In this document: piece by piece, positions 12,307 to 24,630 of the stretch
Layout of the letters: each line of letters opens with the position of its first letter
Numbering within the stretch: the first letter of the stretch is position 1
Source: Auanema rhodensis
Taxonomy: Eukaryota; Nematoda; Chromadorea; Rhabditida; Rhabditidae
Reading direction: 5' to 3'
Assembly (NCBI GenBank): GCA_964057225.1
Contig: OZ059896.1
Span: 14,644,501-14,708,500 of the forward strand
Length of the DNA stretch: 64,000 bases
Made by a program: the position numbers and the translations under genes
Notes under the pieces: model-generated
Database searches by the model: none
Told to the model about the DNA's origin: nothing
Seen by the model: the letters and a program-made list of their open reading frames with translations, nothing else

Positions 12307-15300
12307 TCTTGTTCACTTCTACCCTCTCTTTTTTGCTCTTTGCCCTCACAAGCTCCCTTTTTATTCTATCACGCTTCAATACTATCGAATCAGCTGAGCT
12401 GATTTTCAAATAATTATGTTGTTTAGTAACAACATAATAACATATGAAACTATGTTATAATTGAATTGAGTATGATATTGCAAATGTGAGTCATATTTTT
12501 TCGTTCAAGAACTCTATTCCCCAGATAAAATGTTTAAAAAGATCCTTATAGCCTTTTTCTAATGTCTTGCTAAGGGCATCTAGCAAAAGCGTGGACGAAC
12601 CAGCAAACCAAGTAGAAATAACTAAGCGAGATGACTTATGTATGTTGAAGACTGAGACAGCTTTTCTTTCCTAATGGCCTACTAGATTCAGTCATCAAAA
12701 AACGAAGGCTATGCAACAATATATACGAGAATAACAGGCCAGTCTTAACTTTGAAAACGGTGATGATATAGACATCGTTGATACCCTGAACTTCCGGCAT
12801 TGAGACTAAGAACAAATTAATTTCTTCTTTTCTACTTGTTCTAGAGAGTTAGTAAAAGCACAAAGTTGGTCATGGACAAAGCGTACACGCTAAGTTCAAA
12901 GCTCGTAAGTGCATCGTAGTGTCATATATCTAAATAGCTTTTTGAAACAAATAGAATTACACAAGCTATTACTGGTCAGAAGTTATTATTTTTTATGAAT
13001 TTTGAACTTCAAAACTATCCCATTAGAGTTCTAATTTGGTTTATCGTTTTGTTCAAATCTTCCTTAACTCTCTTTCTCATTCTCTATCTTTACTAGAGCT
13101 ATCTTATTTTTTTTTGTTGGCCAGCGCACTCAAAAAAAACAATTTTTTTCTGTTAAATTAGTTTTGTAGCATGTGAATTAAGTGATTAGTATTATTTCAT
13201 TGTTCAGCCACATATGTATGTGTTTTTTCTTCATTTCAGGGACATCTGAAGCTAGATAAATGGAAAAGAGGAAGAAAAAATTTACATAAGAGGAGGCTGC
13301 TTGGGAAAAAATGACTCAAGCCCAACTAATGAGTCTATAGCTGTTCCACGGTAGCCAAGATGTATCACAGAGAAAGAGCGAGAAAAAAAAGAAGGAAGAC
13401 GGCATAAAGAGAAAAGATAGCAAAGGAGAAATAGAGTAAAACCAATTGTATTTCTAACTCTGAAGGCCAAGCGATCAAACGCCAATAAGGAAATGCTTCT
13501 TAAGATAACAAGTTAGTATTTTCGGAGAAAAACTTGAAGCAAGTTCAACTGTTAGCATCTTCGTTAATCTCATCGGTCAAGTGACTTAAGGCTGTATGAG
13601 ACGATGATATCTGATTAAATAGAATGTTCAGACTTCATAGCATTATGTGGCTCATCACATCCAAGTTATACTTTTCACTACGTCCGATCTTGGCTTATTC
13701 TACGTAATTGGATAGGCACACAGCTGGTCCAGAGGGCATTACGGCTCATTCAGCTGCTGCTATTCTCAGTTATTCTCCTCACCTCATCCTCTTCTGCACT
13801 CTCTCTATATTGCTTGATCTCTGCTAGTCTCTTAGTTATATTCTCTCACATTCTGATTCGCCTGACACCTCTACTTGGGATGAGGCACACCAAGCTTTAA
13901 TAATGCTTCTGCCATCGCGTCTCTTCGGTGTCTCAGCCATCATTCAGTTCAACTCAGTTATACTTCTCTAAAAGATTAGCAATGCCCTTTGATCATATGA
14001 GAGCACATAGCATTGATGCGAACAAGAGGCAATGAGTTAACGAAGAATTTCAACTTTTTTATTAAATCTTTCTACTTTCTCCTTAAAAGGGAATAGAAAC
14101 GAATGAATTGGCACGGCATTGATTAGGAAAGGAGAACAAGAAGCTTCTCAAGAATCACGATTCACAAAGCTACGACGTCACAATTCAGAAGTCATTGATG
14201 TCAATTTTCTGTCAACTTTAACTCCGTAAAGAAACTCGATCAAACCTTTAAAAGAAAATAACAGCACATCAACAAGAGGGAGCAGCAAAAGTAGGCAGTT
14301 TGTGAAGAATTACGTATATAACATGCTTATAACGAAAGATTTCTAGTGAATAATTTGGTATTTACTCATCCAGCTTTATATTTTACGATAAAAAAAAGAA
14401 AAAAAAGAAATAAACTAAAAGGAATTATATTTTTCACATATAACTATCACAAAAATACGTGAAAATATAATAAAATTACAATCAATATTACGATATCTAA
14501 GACGATTGTGAACACAATTCTTGCTTCAAAATAAAAGAATGAATTTTAATCTTGAAAAAATCATTAAAGAACTGCACAAATCCTGATAATATGTGCTCTG
14601 AACAATATTCTTCTTAATTAGATGACTTTTCCTTCTTCTTTTTCAGCTTTCATGCAACCACATACATATATACAAATACAAATACATAGCCCATCTGCCA
14701 GCCAACTAATAAGGCCAATCAACTTGGCCGTTCACTCCCTGGAGTTCTACTGTGTTGTCTAGACATAGCCAGTTTTCTTTAACAGATGACCAGTAAAGAC
14801 AAATAGCCTGATTCATTTTCTATTCCTCTGTGCTCAGCTCCAATGATCCGATGGTCGGCAAGAAGCGATGCTGCACAAGAAAGAAGAGGACAAAGATGAG
14901 AGCTGTTTATGACGGCAAACATCAGAACTAGGCCTTGAGTAATGAGAGTCATGAAGAAAAACGAGACGAGCAGCGTCCAATTAGTAAGTCTAGAAGCAGT
15001 AATAGCCAATATCTCAACAACTTAGCTTCTTGCTCACCCATCCATGAGGTCCATTTAAGCATCAGGTCATTGCAACATTTGAATTTATCAAACAAGGAAA
15101 GAATAGAAGTAAAAAAAGGAAGAAGAAAACGACAAGGAATAAAAGAAAAGGAAGAAGAAACACAATTTAAAGAATAGACTAAAATGAAAGATCTAGGGAA
15201 AGAAACTGAATCTCTTGTGAGGCGACGATTCTTGGTGAGAATCTGACGACTGATTCACAACATCAAAAACTGAGGAACAAAGAAACAATCGGCAAGGATT

Positions 15301-15931
15301 TGAAAGCAGATAATGACTTTTAGTTGACAACTAAATTTATTTCTCTCAAACGTCAGTACTTTCACTGTTGTCGTCAGAACCACATTCTACCTAATTTTCG
15401 AAAGATTATTGTTGTTCGTTGTTATGTAAATCTGGAATTGACCAGATTGTTTACATATTGTCTGATGGTTCAGGAAAGGATAAAAAAAATTTTTTTTCAA
15501 AGAATTAACATCTAATCCACCTATTTACGCGGAAACAGCAAGTATCAAAGAAATTGCAAATGAAAAAATAAAAAAATGAAGACACATAATGAAAAGCATC
15601 GTCGAATTGTTGCACTCATGTCTCGCCAGCAGTCATTATACAAACTTTCTACATGTTCAATAGTTGAAATTATGAATTATTATGATGTATCAAATTCATT
15701 GTTCATTGTTGAATTATGCTTGTTGCGGATATTAAATCATTTGACGGTGAGCTTAGTATGTGCGAATATGGGAAAGTGTATATATGTGAGTTCAATCTCA
15801 AAAGTATTCAAAAGCAAATTGACATAGATAGTTTAAGATGTATGAGAATAAGTTAGAATTGAAGAGCAAAAGACTATTTTCATTTTAACATTCAGAATAG
15901 AATGGAAAAAATATATATTATAACTAACATG

Positions 15932-15973
15932 CAGAGAGAGAGAGAGATAGATAGATAGATAGAGAGAGAGAGG
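15932..15973. repeat. (GA)n(GATA)n microsatellite
   Basis: GA dinucleotides interrupted by four GATA steps, then GA again. Confidence 0.9.
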
Positions 15974-18601
15974 GATATATATAGAGGTAGAAAGGGAGAG
16001 AGAGAAGGAGAGAAAAATATTTGACAGAGACACAGAGAATTGAAGGGGAAACCGCAAGATATGGAGGGAAATATATTATATACATGCGTATATGCACATA
16101 TATGGAACGAAAGTAGGAGATATAGTGAAGGTGGAAACTTTCAAGAAAAAAAAGAAGAATTTTTTTAGCTCCTTAATGATTTAGTTGGAGCTGTATATCA
16201 ATAAGTTAAGCATAATATTCCAAAAAATATTTTGTGATCAAACTAAAAAAAAATTAAAATAGAAAAAAAGTAAAATCTAGGAGCAATGTAAAAAACGGGT
16301 ACAGAAAGCTTAAAGAGAAAAGCCTACTGAAAACTCCTAATTGAATAAATAATAAATAAGAGAGAATAAAGAAAAATATATATGAGTGGGAGAGAGGAGA
16401 CGAGAAAATCAGAAAAAAAAACTGGTTAGTCTCTTAACTTGGCAATAATAGAATATTGAAAACAGATAATGATGCTACTAGTCATAGTTTTTATTAAAAA
16501 ATAAGCTTATTGCTTATATAAATGGCGTAAATTTTAAAAACAAAGCACCATTCCCAATCCAGGCAAATGCATCGTTACCATCATTAAAGGAAAAAACCAG
16601 GGTGGGGAAGCTGTAGCGGAATGAGATGGCGGTGTACATCGGTGAGAGTGTATAAGTGAGAATGAGTAAAGCAACGAAAAAAAGGCTAATACTAGATGCT
16701 TCACATGATCCAAATCCACATAGCTCAGTGAGATTCGCAAGGCATCATGAGATGGCAAAGAGAGAGAAAAAAGTAGCTAATAAACTACTTTTTAACTAAT
16801 AGGTCTTTGAGAGGCGGGCAATCTATCCAAGTTAAAGGAAGTATTATGCTGTCTAAGCACCCAAATAAAAACAGCCACAAAAGAGGAATACGAAAAGGTA
16901 AAATAGCTTTTAGCAATATGTGAAACAAACGTTTTATGACGAATTGTACAAGCCCCCCAAGCATAAATACTCATAATTTTCATGATTCAAAAAAATGATT
17001 GGAGCAAAAAAAGGTTTCAACAGCAAGTGAGTTACACCTATCCTAATGAATACACTCAACATCTCTATAAATCTCAACCCAAAAAAAAGCAATCAGCGTG
17101 TTATGAGATATTCTAATATCTTAATCGAATAATAATGAGACTGAGATGCCACCTTACTCCAAAGAACGTAAAACCACTTTGGTGGCCGCTTAAACCACAG
17201 AGCATGGTGAATAGATTTATATACATGTATGTGTGACTATGTTTGGGCGGTTTTTCGTTGAATAGCCGGATGGCATCATTGCCCAGAGTTGTATTGATCC
17301 AAAGCCATTTATTAGATGACACCCATTTAAAGGCAAGAGCCCGAAAGCGACTGAGATAGTGGTAGGTTCATATTCTGACAGAGAAATGAACAAGAAAACA
17401 GACAGAAAACGGAAATCATGACGACAGCAGCAGCAATTATGAGATCTAAAAGGACGATGGAAAGGCTTGGCTAAATATGAGGAAAGCTGAGATGTTGTCT
17501 TTTCATTTCAAGCAGACGTTTATCATCGCATGCCGCATTTTTGTCAGAGAATGTATTTGCTTTCACTAGTCTGTTGTTTTGTACACTTTTTACCTCTTTC
17601 TACACTTATTCTCTACTGATATATTGACATACCTAATAAAAAAGAAATACTAAATTACAGGGAATGAGCTAACTCAAAATCCACAATTATTGAAAATAAC
17701 TGTTAAAAAAGTTAAAGTCCCAAAGTTAAAGTTCAACAAGGAATTCATACCAATTTTGCAGCTAGGGTCCTGTAGATATCAAGCCATTTTCACATCCTTC
17801 AGTCTTCCACGGAATCTGTGAGAATTCCAAGGATCCAATTACGTTAGCACCTCACTCTTTTTCTATCGCATCTACACAACTACTACAACAAATTTATTTT
17901 TTCAATCCACAGCAAATAATTTTTAGAATTTTGAAAAAAATAATCTTACTAGTTATTTATGACGATACATGAACCATATACAACCGCATTGCATTGCAAA
18001 AAAATAAGAATCACGCAGTTTCCACGTTCATCTTTACGCTCCATGCTTATTCATTTAACATAAGTGACACCATTCTTAAAAACTTTCAAAAACATAGCAA
18101 ATTAATTTTTTAATAGAGATTCTGAAATGCCTGATAAGAGTTATAGTTGATAATCAAACAAACTCCTTACATCATAGAACAACGAAGTTTTTGTTGAATC
18201 GCAAACTTTTCAAGTTTGAGCAAAACATAACATGTTCCCGATATATTATAAATATGAAAATCTAGAGATGTTATGCTACCTTCCATATATCTACAATATT
18301 GCGACCATTCTCATCAATCATAATGATTTTTTCGAGCTTGATAATTATATAAGATAATGATCAATCGATCAGGTAGTCTCCAAAAAGAAGCCCATACAGT
18401 GATAACACATTACAGGTGTTGAGCATGCATCTACAAACTCAGTATTTAGCTACTTTTTCTACACTTTTTCTTTTAGTCTCATCTTATGACGGTATATAGC
18501 ATCATATAATATTTTTTTGTATATTTATTCATGCAGTCACTCAAGTTGGATTATGTGATCTTACCACTCTACCTACAACATGGCTCCTCACGTCAGCTAT
18601 A

Positions 18602-18633
18602 GGAATCCCCAACTGGGGAACTGCTGGGATTCC
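18602..18633. promoter_or_regulatory. Nested inverted repeat of kappaB-like half sites
   Basis: GGAATCCC (18602-18609) and GGGATTCC (18626-18633) are exact reverse complements, and TCCCC..GGGGA is nested inside. The element sits about 170 nt upstream of the start codon of the small gene at 18805. Resemblance to Rel/kappaB sites is only by sequence; a stem-loop is equally possible. Confidence 0.4.
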
Positions 18634-18804
18634 CTTAGGAGGAAATAACTTCTGTCTTTCTGTAATAAATAATAAATAATAACCAATACTTCGAATGTTA
18701 AATGTTACATTTAGGGTAACACAACAGCAGAAACAGTTAAAGTAGCATATCATGTAGCAACCAGCAGTTTAATAAATAGGAGAGTGCAAAGTACAAAATC
18801 TATC

Positions 18805-19273
18805 ATGGATACTAATAATAGTAAGTATAAACGATAATTAAACTTTATAATTTGTTACTTCAGAAAACAATGGATGCATATTGAAAGATCCTAGAATTCA
18901 ATACTGTATACCATTCTGTGACGATGAAAAGCAAAAGCAGGTACGAATACTCACAAAATAATAAGACCTCTCAATTCATTTTAGGCGATCTACAGTGCTC
19001 TACTCTCAAGTGATCCTGTTGAAGTTGCTACAGACCTGAGCAAGCATTTATACAATAATCAAACTGCAGTGACAGTTCTAAACGTAAGCCAGAAACAAAA
19101 CAATGCGTGTTAATTAAGTTTTATCTATTAAGGTAGACTACAACAACCCAGAAACCCATTTGAATATTTCAAGCTTCTTAGATCCTGCCTGGTGCTCTGT
19201 ATACATCGGAATCAATCCTAACCAGGGCACTCCATATCTGTTTGAGATCCAAGTAGCAAGAATAATCACATGA
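18805..19273 (+). CDS. Orphan small gene, 110-residue protein of unknown function
   Basis: Four exons: 18805-18820, 18864-18940, 18985-19083 and 19133-19273, ending in TGA. All joins are in frame and the introns are 43, 44 and 49 nt, exactly the size class of certain genes here. The product has no signal peptide and no membrane segment. It is acidic and polar at the start (three Cys in the first 24 residues), with a central helix-like part (YSALLSSDPVEVATDLSKHL) and a hydrophobic C-terminus (YLFEIQVARII). I recognise no family. The convergent neighbour is the PUF gene, whose stop codon is about 460 nt away. The alternative is a chance set of frames, but four size-typical introns with consistent phase argue against that. 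Confidence 0.7.
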
Positions 19274-19731
19274 ATATAAGAATTCAACTACCATGTATTA
19301 TGTAAGATTCGGAAGTTAGTATGATTCATAAATGTTGCAATTGAGATGAAAACTAAATGGGGGATAACGGGCTGTAAATATTCATAGTAAAGAACAATAG
19401 TACAGGTGAGCAGAAACAAAAGACAGATAAAAGAATATACATATGTAACATCTATTCTATTGAAAAACAACAGAGCTCTCTACACAGAAAAAAAAAGGTT
19501 ATTAATAAAGTTAAGAATAATATAAAGCATGAAACATGCAAAGAGCAACTACAGAAGATTAGTTATGCAGTTATTCACTAAACTCTTCCAAAGAGAACAG
19601 AATTATTAATGTGACAGGAAGAAAAACTAAGCTCTACAAGTACTCAGTTAGAAAATATTCACACTGTAGGCATACAACACGAAATGCATATTAGAACTAA
19701 AAAAAACATGAAAACCCATTATTAGTCAAAC
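19274..19731. other. Spacer between convergent genes
   Basis: AT-rich. It should contain the 3' UTRs of the orphan gene and the PUF gene. I see no further gene. Confidence 0.6.
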
Positions 19732-21763
19732 TTAACGATAGGACTGAGGAATGGGGACAGAGCGGTGAGTTGCCTCTCTCTTACTAGAGTAAGAGTTTGG
19801 GCTCTTGTCCAAAGTTTCGAGAATCTTCTTACCAGAAGAATATCTGAGTACAAATTGTTGACTAAGAGAACATGCGTTTTCACTAACCTCATTAAACGTT
19901 GACGGTTGTTGTTGATACGCTGCTCAAGTTTAGCAAACCAATTCATACGAAGCTCCATATCACGCATTTCTTTTCCTTGGCTGTAAATTACCCTGGTGAC
20001 GGTACAAATTTGTGAACAAACCTCTTATCACGAGCAGCTTGAACACAAATACTAAGCATACGCTGGACAACATAGTTGCCATATTGGTGAAAGAGCATAA
20101 TATCGAGAGCATCCTTTCGAGTTTCACTTAAAAAAAAGTTATGACAGTTTCAAAAATAGAACATACGGATGAGGAATGTAACCATCAAAGATCTCGTCCA
20201 TCATATCTTTCAGAAGATGAGGTGGAGCATGCTCCAATGCTTTCTCGACAACGTGAGAAGCATACTTTTCTTGAGACATAGAGAGAAGATTGCGACTGTA
20301 ACGTATGAACGGTTTAAATTTTGGAGAAAAACAACTTACAGAAGACACTTCTCAATGATTTCATCACGGTAGTGGGGTAAATCTTTGATTATATGCTGGA
20401 TAACATAGTTAGCAAACTCATTTTGAGAAAGATTTTCACAATTCATAATAAGATGCGTCATTAATCCAGAAAGAAGATCATGGGCAACTACATCATCTTT
20501 GCTCTAAATATAAAAAAAAAAATTTTGTAATTTAAAAGGCTCGCTACCTTCTTAGACAGTTGCTCAATCGACAGTTGAACCACGCGGCAACCATACTTAT
20601 TCTTAGCAACAGCAAAAAGATGCTCACACTCATTGATAAAGTGCTCAATAATGAATGCCCAAAAATTCAACGGGAAAGCGTGCATGATCTAAAAATCAAA
20701 GAAATTAAAATTCATCAAGGAAAAAAACTGTCACACCTTTTGAATCACATGATTAGCATTTTGATCAACAGCGAGAGCAACCAGATCTCTTGTATGGAGC
20801 TCGTCGAGCAAAACAGCTTTACGATCGAGGCTCAATTTCTCAATAGCAGTCTGTACAACTCTGCACGAATAGCGATTCAAGCAGAGATCATACATATTGG
20901 TCATTAAAAGACCGCTGATGAGGAATTCTTCATCATCAGTAGAATTTTTTATGATACATTGAATGAAGAAGTTTCCAAAAACGTCTGAGCACAGAAGCTG
21001 AAACCATGTTGTAAGAACAAGTATAAATTGAGAAAAAATTTAATAACTTACTCGGAACAAATCTGGTTTCTTAAGAACGGCATCAACAACCTTAGCACGT
21101 GCAGGAGTTCCTTTATGAGGATAATTTTCTTGAAGATGACTTAAATTGATTGAATTTAATCTATAAAAAATAAAAATACTTACGTGCAACCTTGCTTGTC
21201 ACGAGCACAATTTTCAATTTGTTCGTTATCCAGGATAGCTTCAAAAGATAAAACTATCTGTCCATTATCCATTATTGGAAGTCCACCCTTCGCGGGCTTG
21301 GCCTCACTGTAGACGGAACTATTCCCATCAACACTCTCATCCATATTAAGACGAGAAAACTGAGATCCCAATTCAGAAGGTGAATCTGAGTACAAAAAAA
21401 TTTAAACCATGACATTAATAAATCTTACTAATTCTCTGCACTTGATATCTATTATGCTCATATCTGTGAGCACATCTTGGCATACCTTGAAAATGCATGC
21501 CATCATAATGGTCAACGCACTTGCTATCAAAAGGTACAACAGAGATAGGACTCATTTCACCTAAAATTTTGATTATTTTTACATTCTACAATAAGAAGCT
21601 TACCAGAGTGGCTCTTAGACGAAGAGTTGCTCGAATCTGAGCAGTTTAATTTAGGATCATACAGAGGACTATCATATGCCAAATGACCAGCTGCTGAGCC
21701 GTAAGTATAGGAAACATCATTGTAATGTCGTACACCATTATTATACAGAGAAAAACAAGCCAT
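19732..21763 (-). CDS. PUF-family RNA-binding translational regulator (FBF-like)
   Basis: Eleven exons: 21763-21604, 21560-21429, 21385-21184, 21160-21052, 20997-20737, 20688-20548, 20503-20340, 20295-20167, 20126-20022, 19980-19888, 19843-19732; 535 residues. The PUM homology domain is about residues 160-510. RNA-contact triads are visible for repeats 2-8: NF-Q (DVFGNFFIQ), CR-Q (RYSCRVVQ), NH-Q (QNANHVIQ), CR-Q (KYGCRVVQ), NY-Q (EFANYVIQ), SH-E (KYASHVVE), NY-Q (QYGNYVVQ), the code for a UGUAUAU-type 3' UTR element. Repeat 1 (DKQGCTLNS) is degenerate. The long repeat 7-8 loop (DEIFDGYIPHPETRKDALDI) and the end (RLMRYSSGKKILETL) resemble C. elegans FBF-1/2 more than Pumilio. The N-terminal 150 residues are low-complexity Ser/Asn-rich. 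PUF proteins repress or stabilise mRNAs in germline and neurons. Exon 2 has an in-frame alternative donor (see findings). Confidence 0.95.
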
Positions 21764-22854
21764 CTTTATTACGTAGAAGTTGATCTGACAACCGTCACAA
21801 TGGTACAAGAACTGAAATCATTCTATTGATAGAAACCATTTATAAAATAATGAATAATATATGCATACTCTCCAAAAAGCTTCAAAATATTAAAAATTCA
21901 AATTCTAGCAAATTTACAATTACTCAAATTTTGGAAACAAAAGCGGAAGCTAAAATCCTATTTAGGCCCGAAATGCCGGCTACCAGTAAAAACTGTAATA
22001 CGTAAACTAAATGAGTAAATGGGCGCCAAAATTGCTATAGGCAGATCAAACTCTGGAATACAGCCAATTGTAAAGATATTATGATTACGGTATATATCAT
22101 GATTACAATAATTTATGATCTGTTTATTAACAGTCATCATTATAGATGCCAAGTAATTGCTGTATTGCGTAAGATTTCGGGCTTATTTCATATTGGTAAA
22201 TAGTAGTACTAATCAATTAAACTCATGTAATCAATAACTTTTATACAATCGAACAAAATGAAAAAAGTTCAATTCAATATTAATAAATTGAAATAGGTGA
22301 ATTTTATGTTTGACGACTTCTTAGTCGAGGAGAGAAGTATAAACGTGCATCTACTTCACTAACACGTGTAATTAGCATGTGATGTTGACTGCATCACGTG
22401 AACAGCTCATTTCATTTCCGTCAAATATGCTAAATGGTTGTATTCAAATTATAATTTCAGTCGATATCTTGAGCATTACCAACTTCAAGTTTCTACTTAT
22501 ATCACGAGGTTAAAAATTTCTAATTAACGTTTTGATTTAATCTAAGACGTGTTTATTCCTTTAATCATTGAAATCTTATTTTGTTTTAACATAGACAACA
22601 GAAGATTGTGAATCGAATCAAATAGAGAATATCTCATAGAACTTATGCTGGATACACATGTACAATAAACATAAAGCATATTAGAGGTGATCATCACCAA
22701 GCTGAGAAGTAGATTTATTTGGGAGATATTAATAAGGTTTGAGATTTGTTTTAATTCTTACTAGAAGAGAAAAGAAACTAATATTTTGACATTTCATAAT
22801 CAAAAACATTAAACGACAATTAGAATTGAAATAATTGTTTTTTTCATCTTGACC
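21764..22854. other. Spacer between the PUF gene and the Wnt 3' end
   Basis: AT-rich, holding the PUF 5' flank and the Wnt 3' UTR. It carries two CACGTG-core sites: ACACGTGT at 22362-22369 and TCACGTGA at 22394-22401. No gene seen. Confidence 0.55.
22714..22719 (-). terminator. Possible poly(A) signal for the Wnt gene
   Basis: AATAAA on the minus strand about 136 nt after the Wnt stop codon. Motif only. Confidence 0.35.
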
Positions 22855-24630
22855 TTATTTGCATGTATGAACTTGCACATCGTCTACACATTCTTTACAT
22901 TTTACTTCACAACACCAAACAAATTTGCATTGGCATTGTTTTTTCCGTTTTTCCATTCGTGTGTCATAGCCTCTTCCACAGCATAAATGATCGCAACTTT
23001 CAGTAGTGTAGGACGACTGTTTACATTCCCGTCCTGTTGTTCCAAGTATGCCTGAAATGACTTCTTTGTAGAATTCAAAGATAAAGCTATCCTCATTGAA
23101 TGCATACATAGGAAGAAATAATCAAAAATACGCACCTAGCGTTTCATTTCTTTCACAGTAACTTGGTGATCGCTGAACATAGGCCATCTCATTACCACGA
23201 AGAGGTGTCTGTCGTTCACTGCGCTCCTTTCTTCTCAGTCGTTTCTTTGCTCGTTTAGTGACCTTTAATGGATTATTGAGAAAACGTTGACATATTTCAA
23301 ATGTCTGCATTTTTTTCATTTTAAAACATTGTTGTTAGTGCTCGGCAAAATTATACGAGAGAAGTGCAAGTGCTTAATTACATCCATCTCAACCTGAACA
23401 GCAAAGTGATCGTATCTCTTCTTCAGCATGATGGCCACTTCACTAAACTTGGGCATTTGCAGCCAGCATGTCCTGAACTCGCAAGATCCTGATACACCAT
23501 GACATCGACACTGTTTTTTCACATTTTGAGCAATTGCCTTAAGCCAAATAAGTTATTTTTTTATTAATGACTTGAATACAATTACCTCACGTCCAACGAA
23601 GTGATTATGATTATAAACCAGATGACTGACGTTCTTTTCTTTCTCAAACTGGGCTGTTTCCCATTCATCTAGGAACCTAAATTCGGCATTCAATACAGAA
23701 AAGCTGTTATTATCAATACTTTTTAGCAAATTTGACGCCATATGGAACATTATCACTGCAACCTCCCCATGAAAAGTGATCTTGTCCCCCTATAACAGGA
23801 TCATCCTGCAAATCAGTCAGAAAGTGTTTTCGTTAAAAATTCTTTGAAATTTTGAACAGTTCAAGAGAGGATTAATTGAAAACATATTTAGACTAAAATT
23901 TCGAAAGAGAATTGCTTACTGTCTCTAGATATCGTTGTTGAGCTGGCTTTGTATGACAACCACATTCTGTCATATTGCCTGAGTTGCAACCTTTAGTAAT
24001 AGCATGAACGATACTAGCAGAAGCTACAGCTGTTAGAAATGCAGATTCCTTTGATGCTTGAATATCATTAGAATAAGTTAAATGTTTGGTTATTTAGTAT
24101 CTTACTTGATCTTAATGTCCGTCCTAGTATATCTTGAAAGCCGCCATGACTTAAAGAAATCTCTCGTAATTCCGAACAATTCCATCTGAATTTAATTGTT
24201 TAAAAAATAACGTTTCGAAAACATTAACAAATAAATTAAAATATTTACGAGAGAGAGACCTTTCATATTTGAACTGTTCCTGGCACTCATATAAGGCTTC
24301 TCGGATCCCTTTGGCTACAAAGGGCATACTGAAAGGATGCTGAAAATAAAGATACAAACTAAACTATTATGTTTTGATAAACCTGCTGGCATGCTGCTTT
24401 TTGAAGTGGATTTAATCCAATTAATCTATTACAAAGATCATCATAATATCTTTTATCATATTGTCCAGTAGTGATAAGTGGTGGACTGTATTCTGTGCTT
24501 AAAGTGGCCAGTGATCTGAATATATAAAAGCTCAATGTGATACGTGAATTTAAGTGAAAACTAACAGCCAATTATAGGGAATTTCTGATTGAACAAGAGC
24601 AATACTACACAAAAATATAATGACCAGCAT
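22855..24630 (-). CDS. Wnt-family secreted signalling ligand
   Basis: Ten exons: 24630-24566, 24515-24383, 24339-24260, 24185-24106, 24056-23920, 23805-23720, 23676-23586, 23537-23382, 23304-23136, 23051-22855; 397 residues. A signal peptide (MLVIIFLCSIALVQS) opens the protein. Wnt hallmarks follow in order: ALYECQEQF..ERWNCS, SKESAFLTAV, the Cys pair in TECGC, FSWGGCSDNVPYGVKFAKKF, then CRCHGVSGSCEFRTCW, where the first Ser of VSGS (about S240) is the family's palmitoleoylation site. The C-terminal Cys-rich domain has RECK, CDHLCCGRGY, CQCKFVWCC and ends HTCK. The linker carries an unusual basic run (TKRAKKRLRRKER, about 293-305). The exon 3 donor is GTCTCT, placed there because it restores the invariant ERWNC. 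The start codon is 1 nt after a TTACAG acceptor. I cannot place it reliably among EGL-20, LIN-44, CWN-1/2 and MOM-2. Confidence 0.95.

Larger units (their letters stand above)
3461..18804. other. About 15 kb with no recognisable gene
   Basis: No reading frame here shows a conserved domain plus usable splice sites on either strand. The + strand is visibly purine-rich (GA, GAA, GAG runs), which produces many spurious Leu/Ser-rich frames. Isolated more G+C-rich patches at about 6550-6640, 7320-7400, 10640-10700, 11520-11640 and 17110-17340 could be regulatory elements or untranslated exons, but I cannot assign them. Confidence 0.6.

Noticed and set aside
12022-12402. Long Leu/Ser-rich open frame
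   Set aside because: It is the translation of the CT microsatellite; no start context, splice logic or domain.
16534-17322. Several 60-75 codon minus-strand frames
   Set aside because: No mutual splice compatibility, no domain, no conserved motif; consistent with chance in gene-free DNA.
18541-18753. 70-codon minus-strand frame with Pro/Gly/Val-rich start
   Set aside because: The coding-like look comes from the nested inverted repeat at 18602-18633; no introns or homology.
3461-18804. Mobile element or retroelement remnants in the 15-kb stretch
   Set aside because: No reverse transcriptase, integrase or transposase motifs, no long terminal or inverted repeats seen by eye; diverged non-autonomous elements cannot be excluded without a repeat library.
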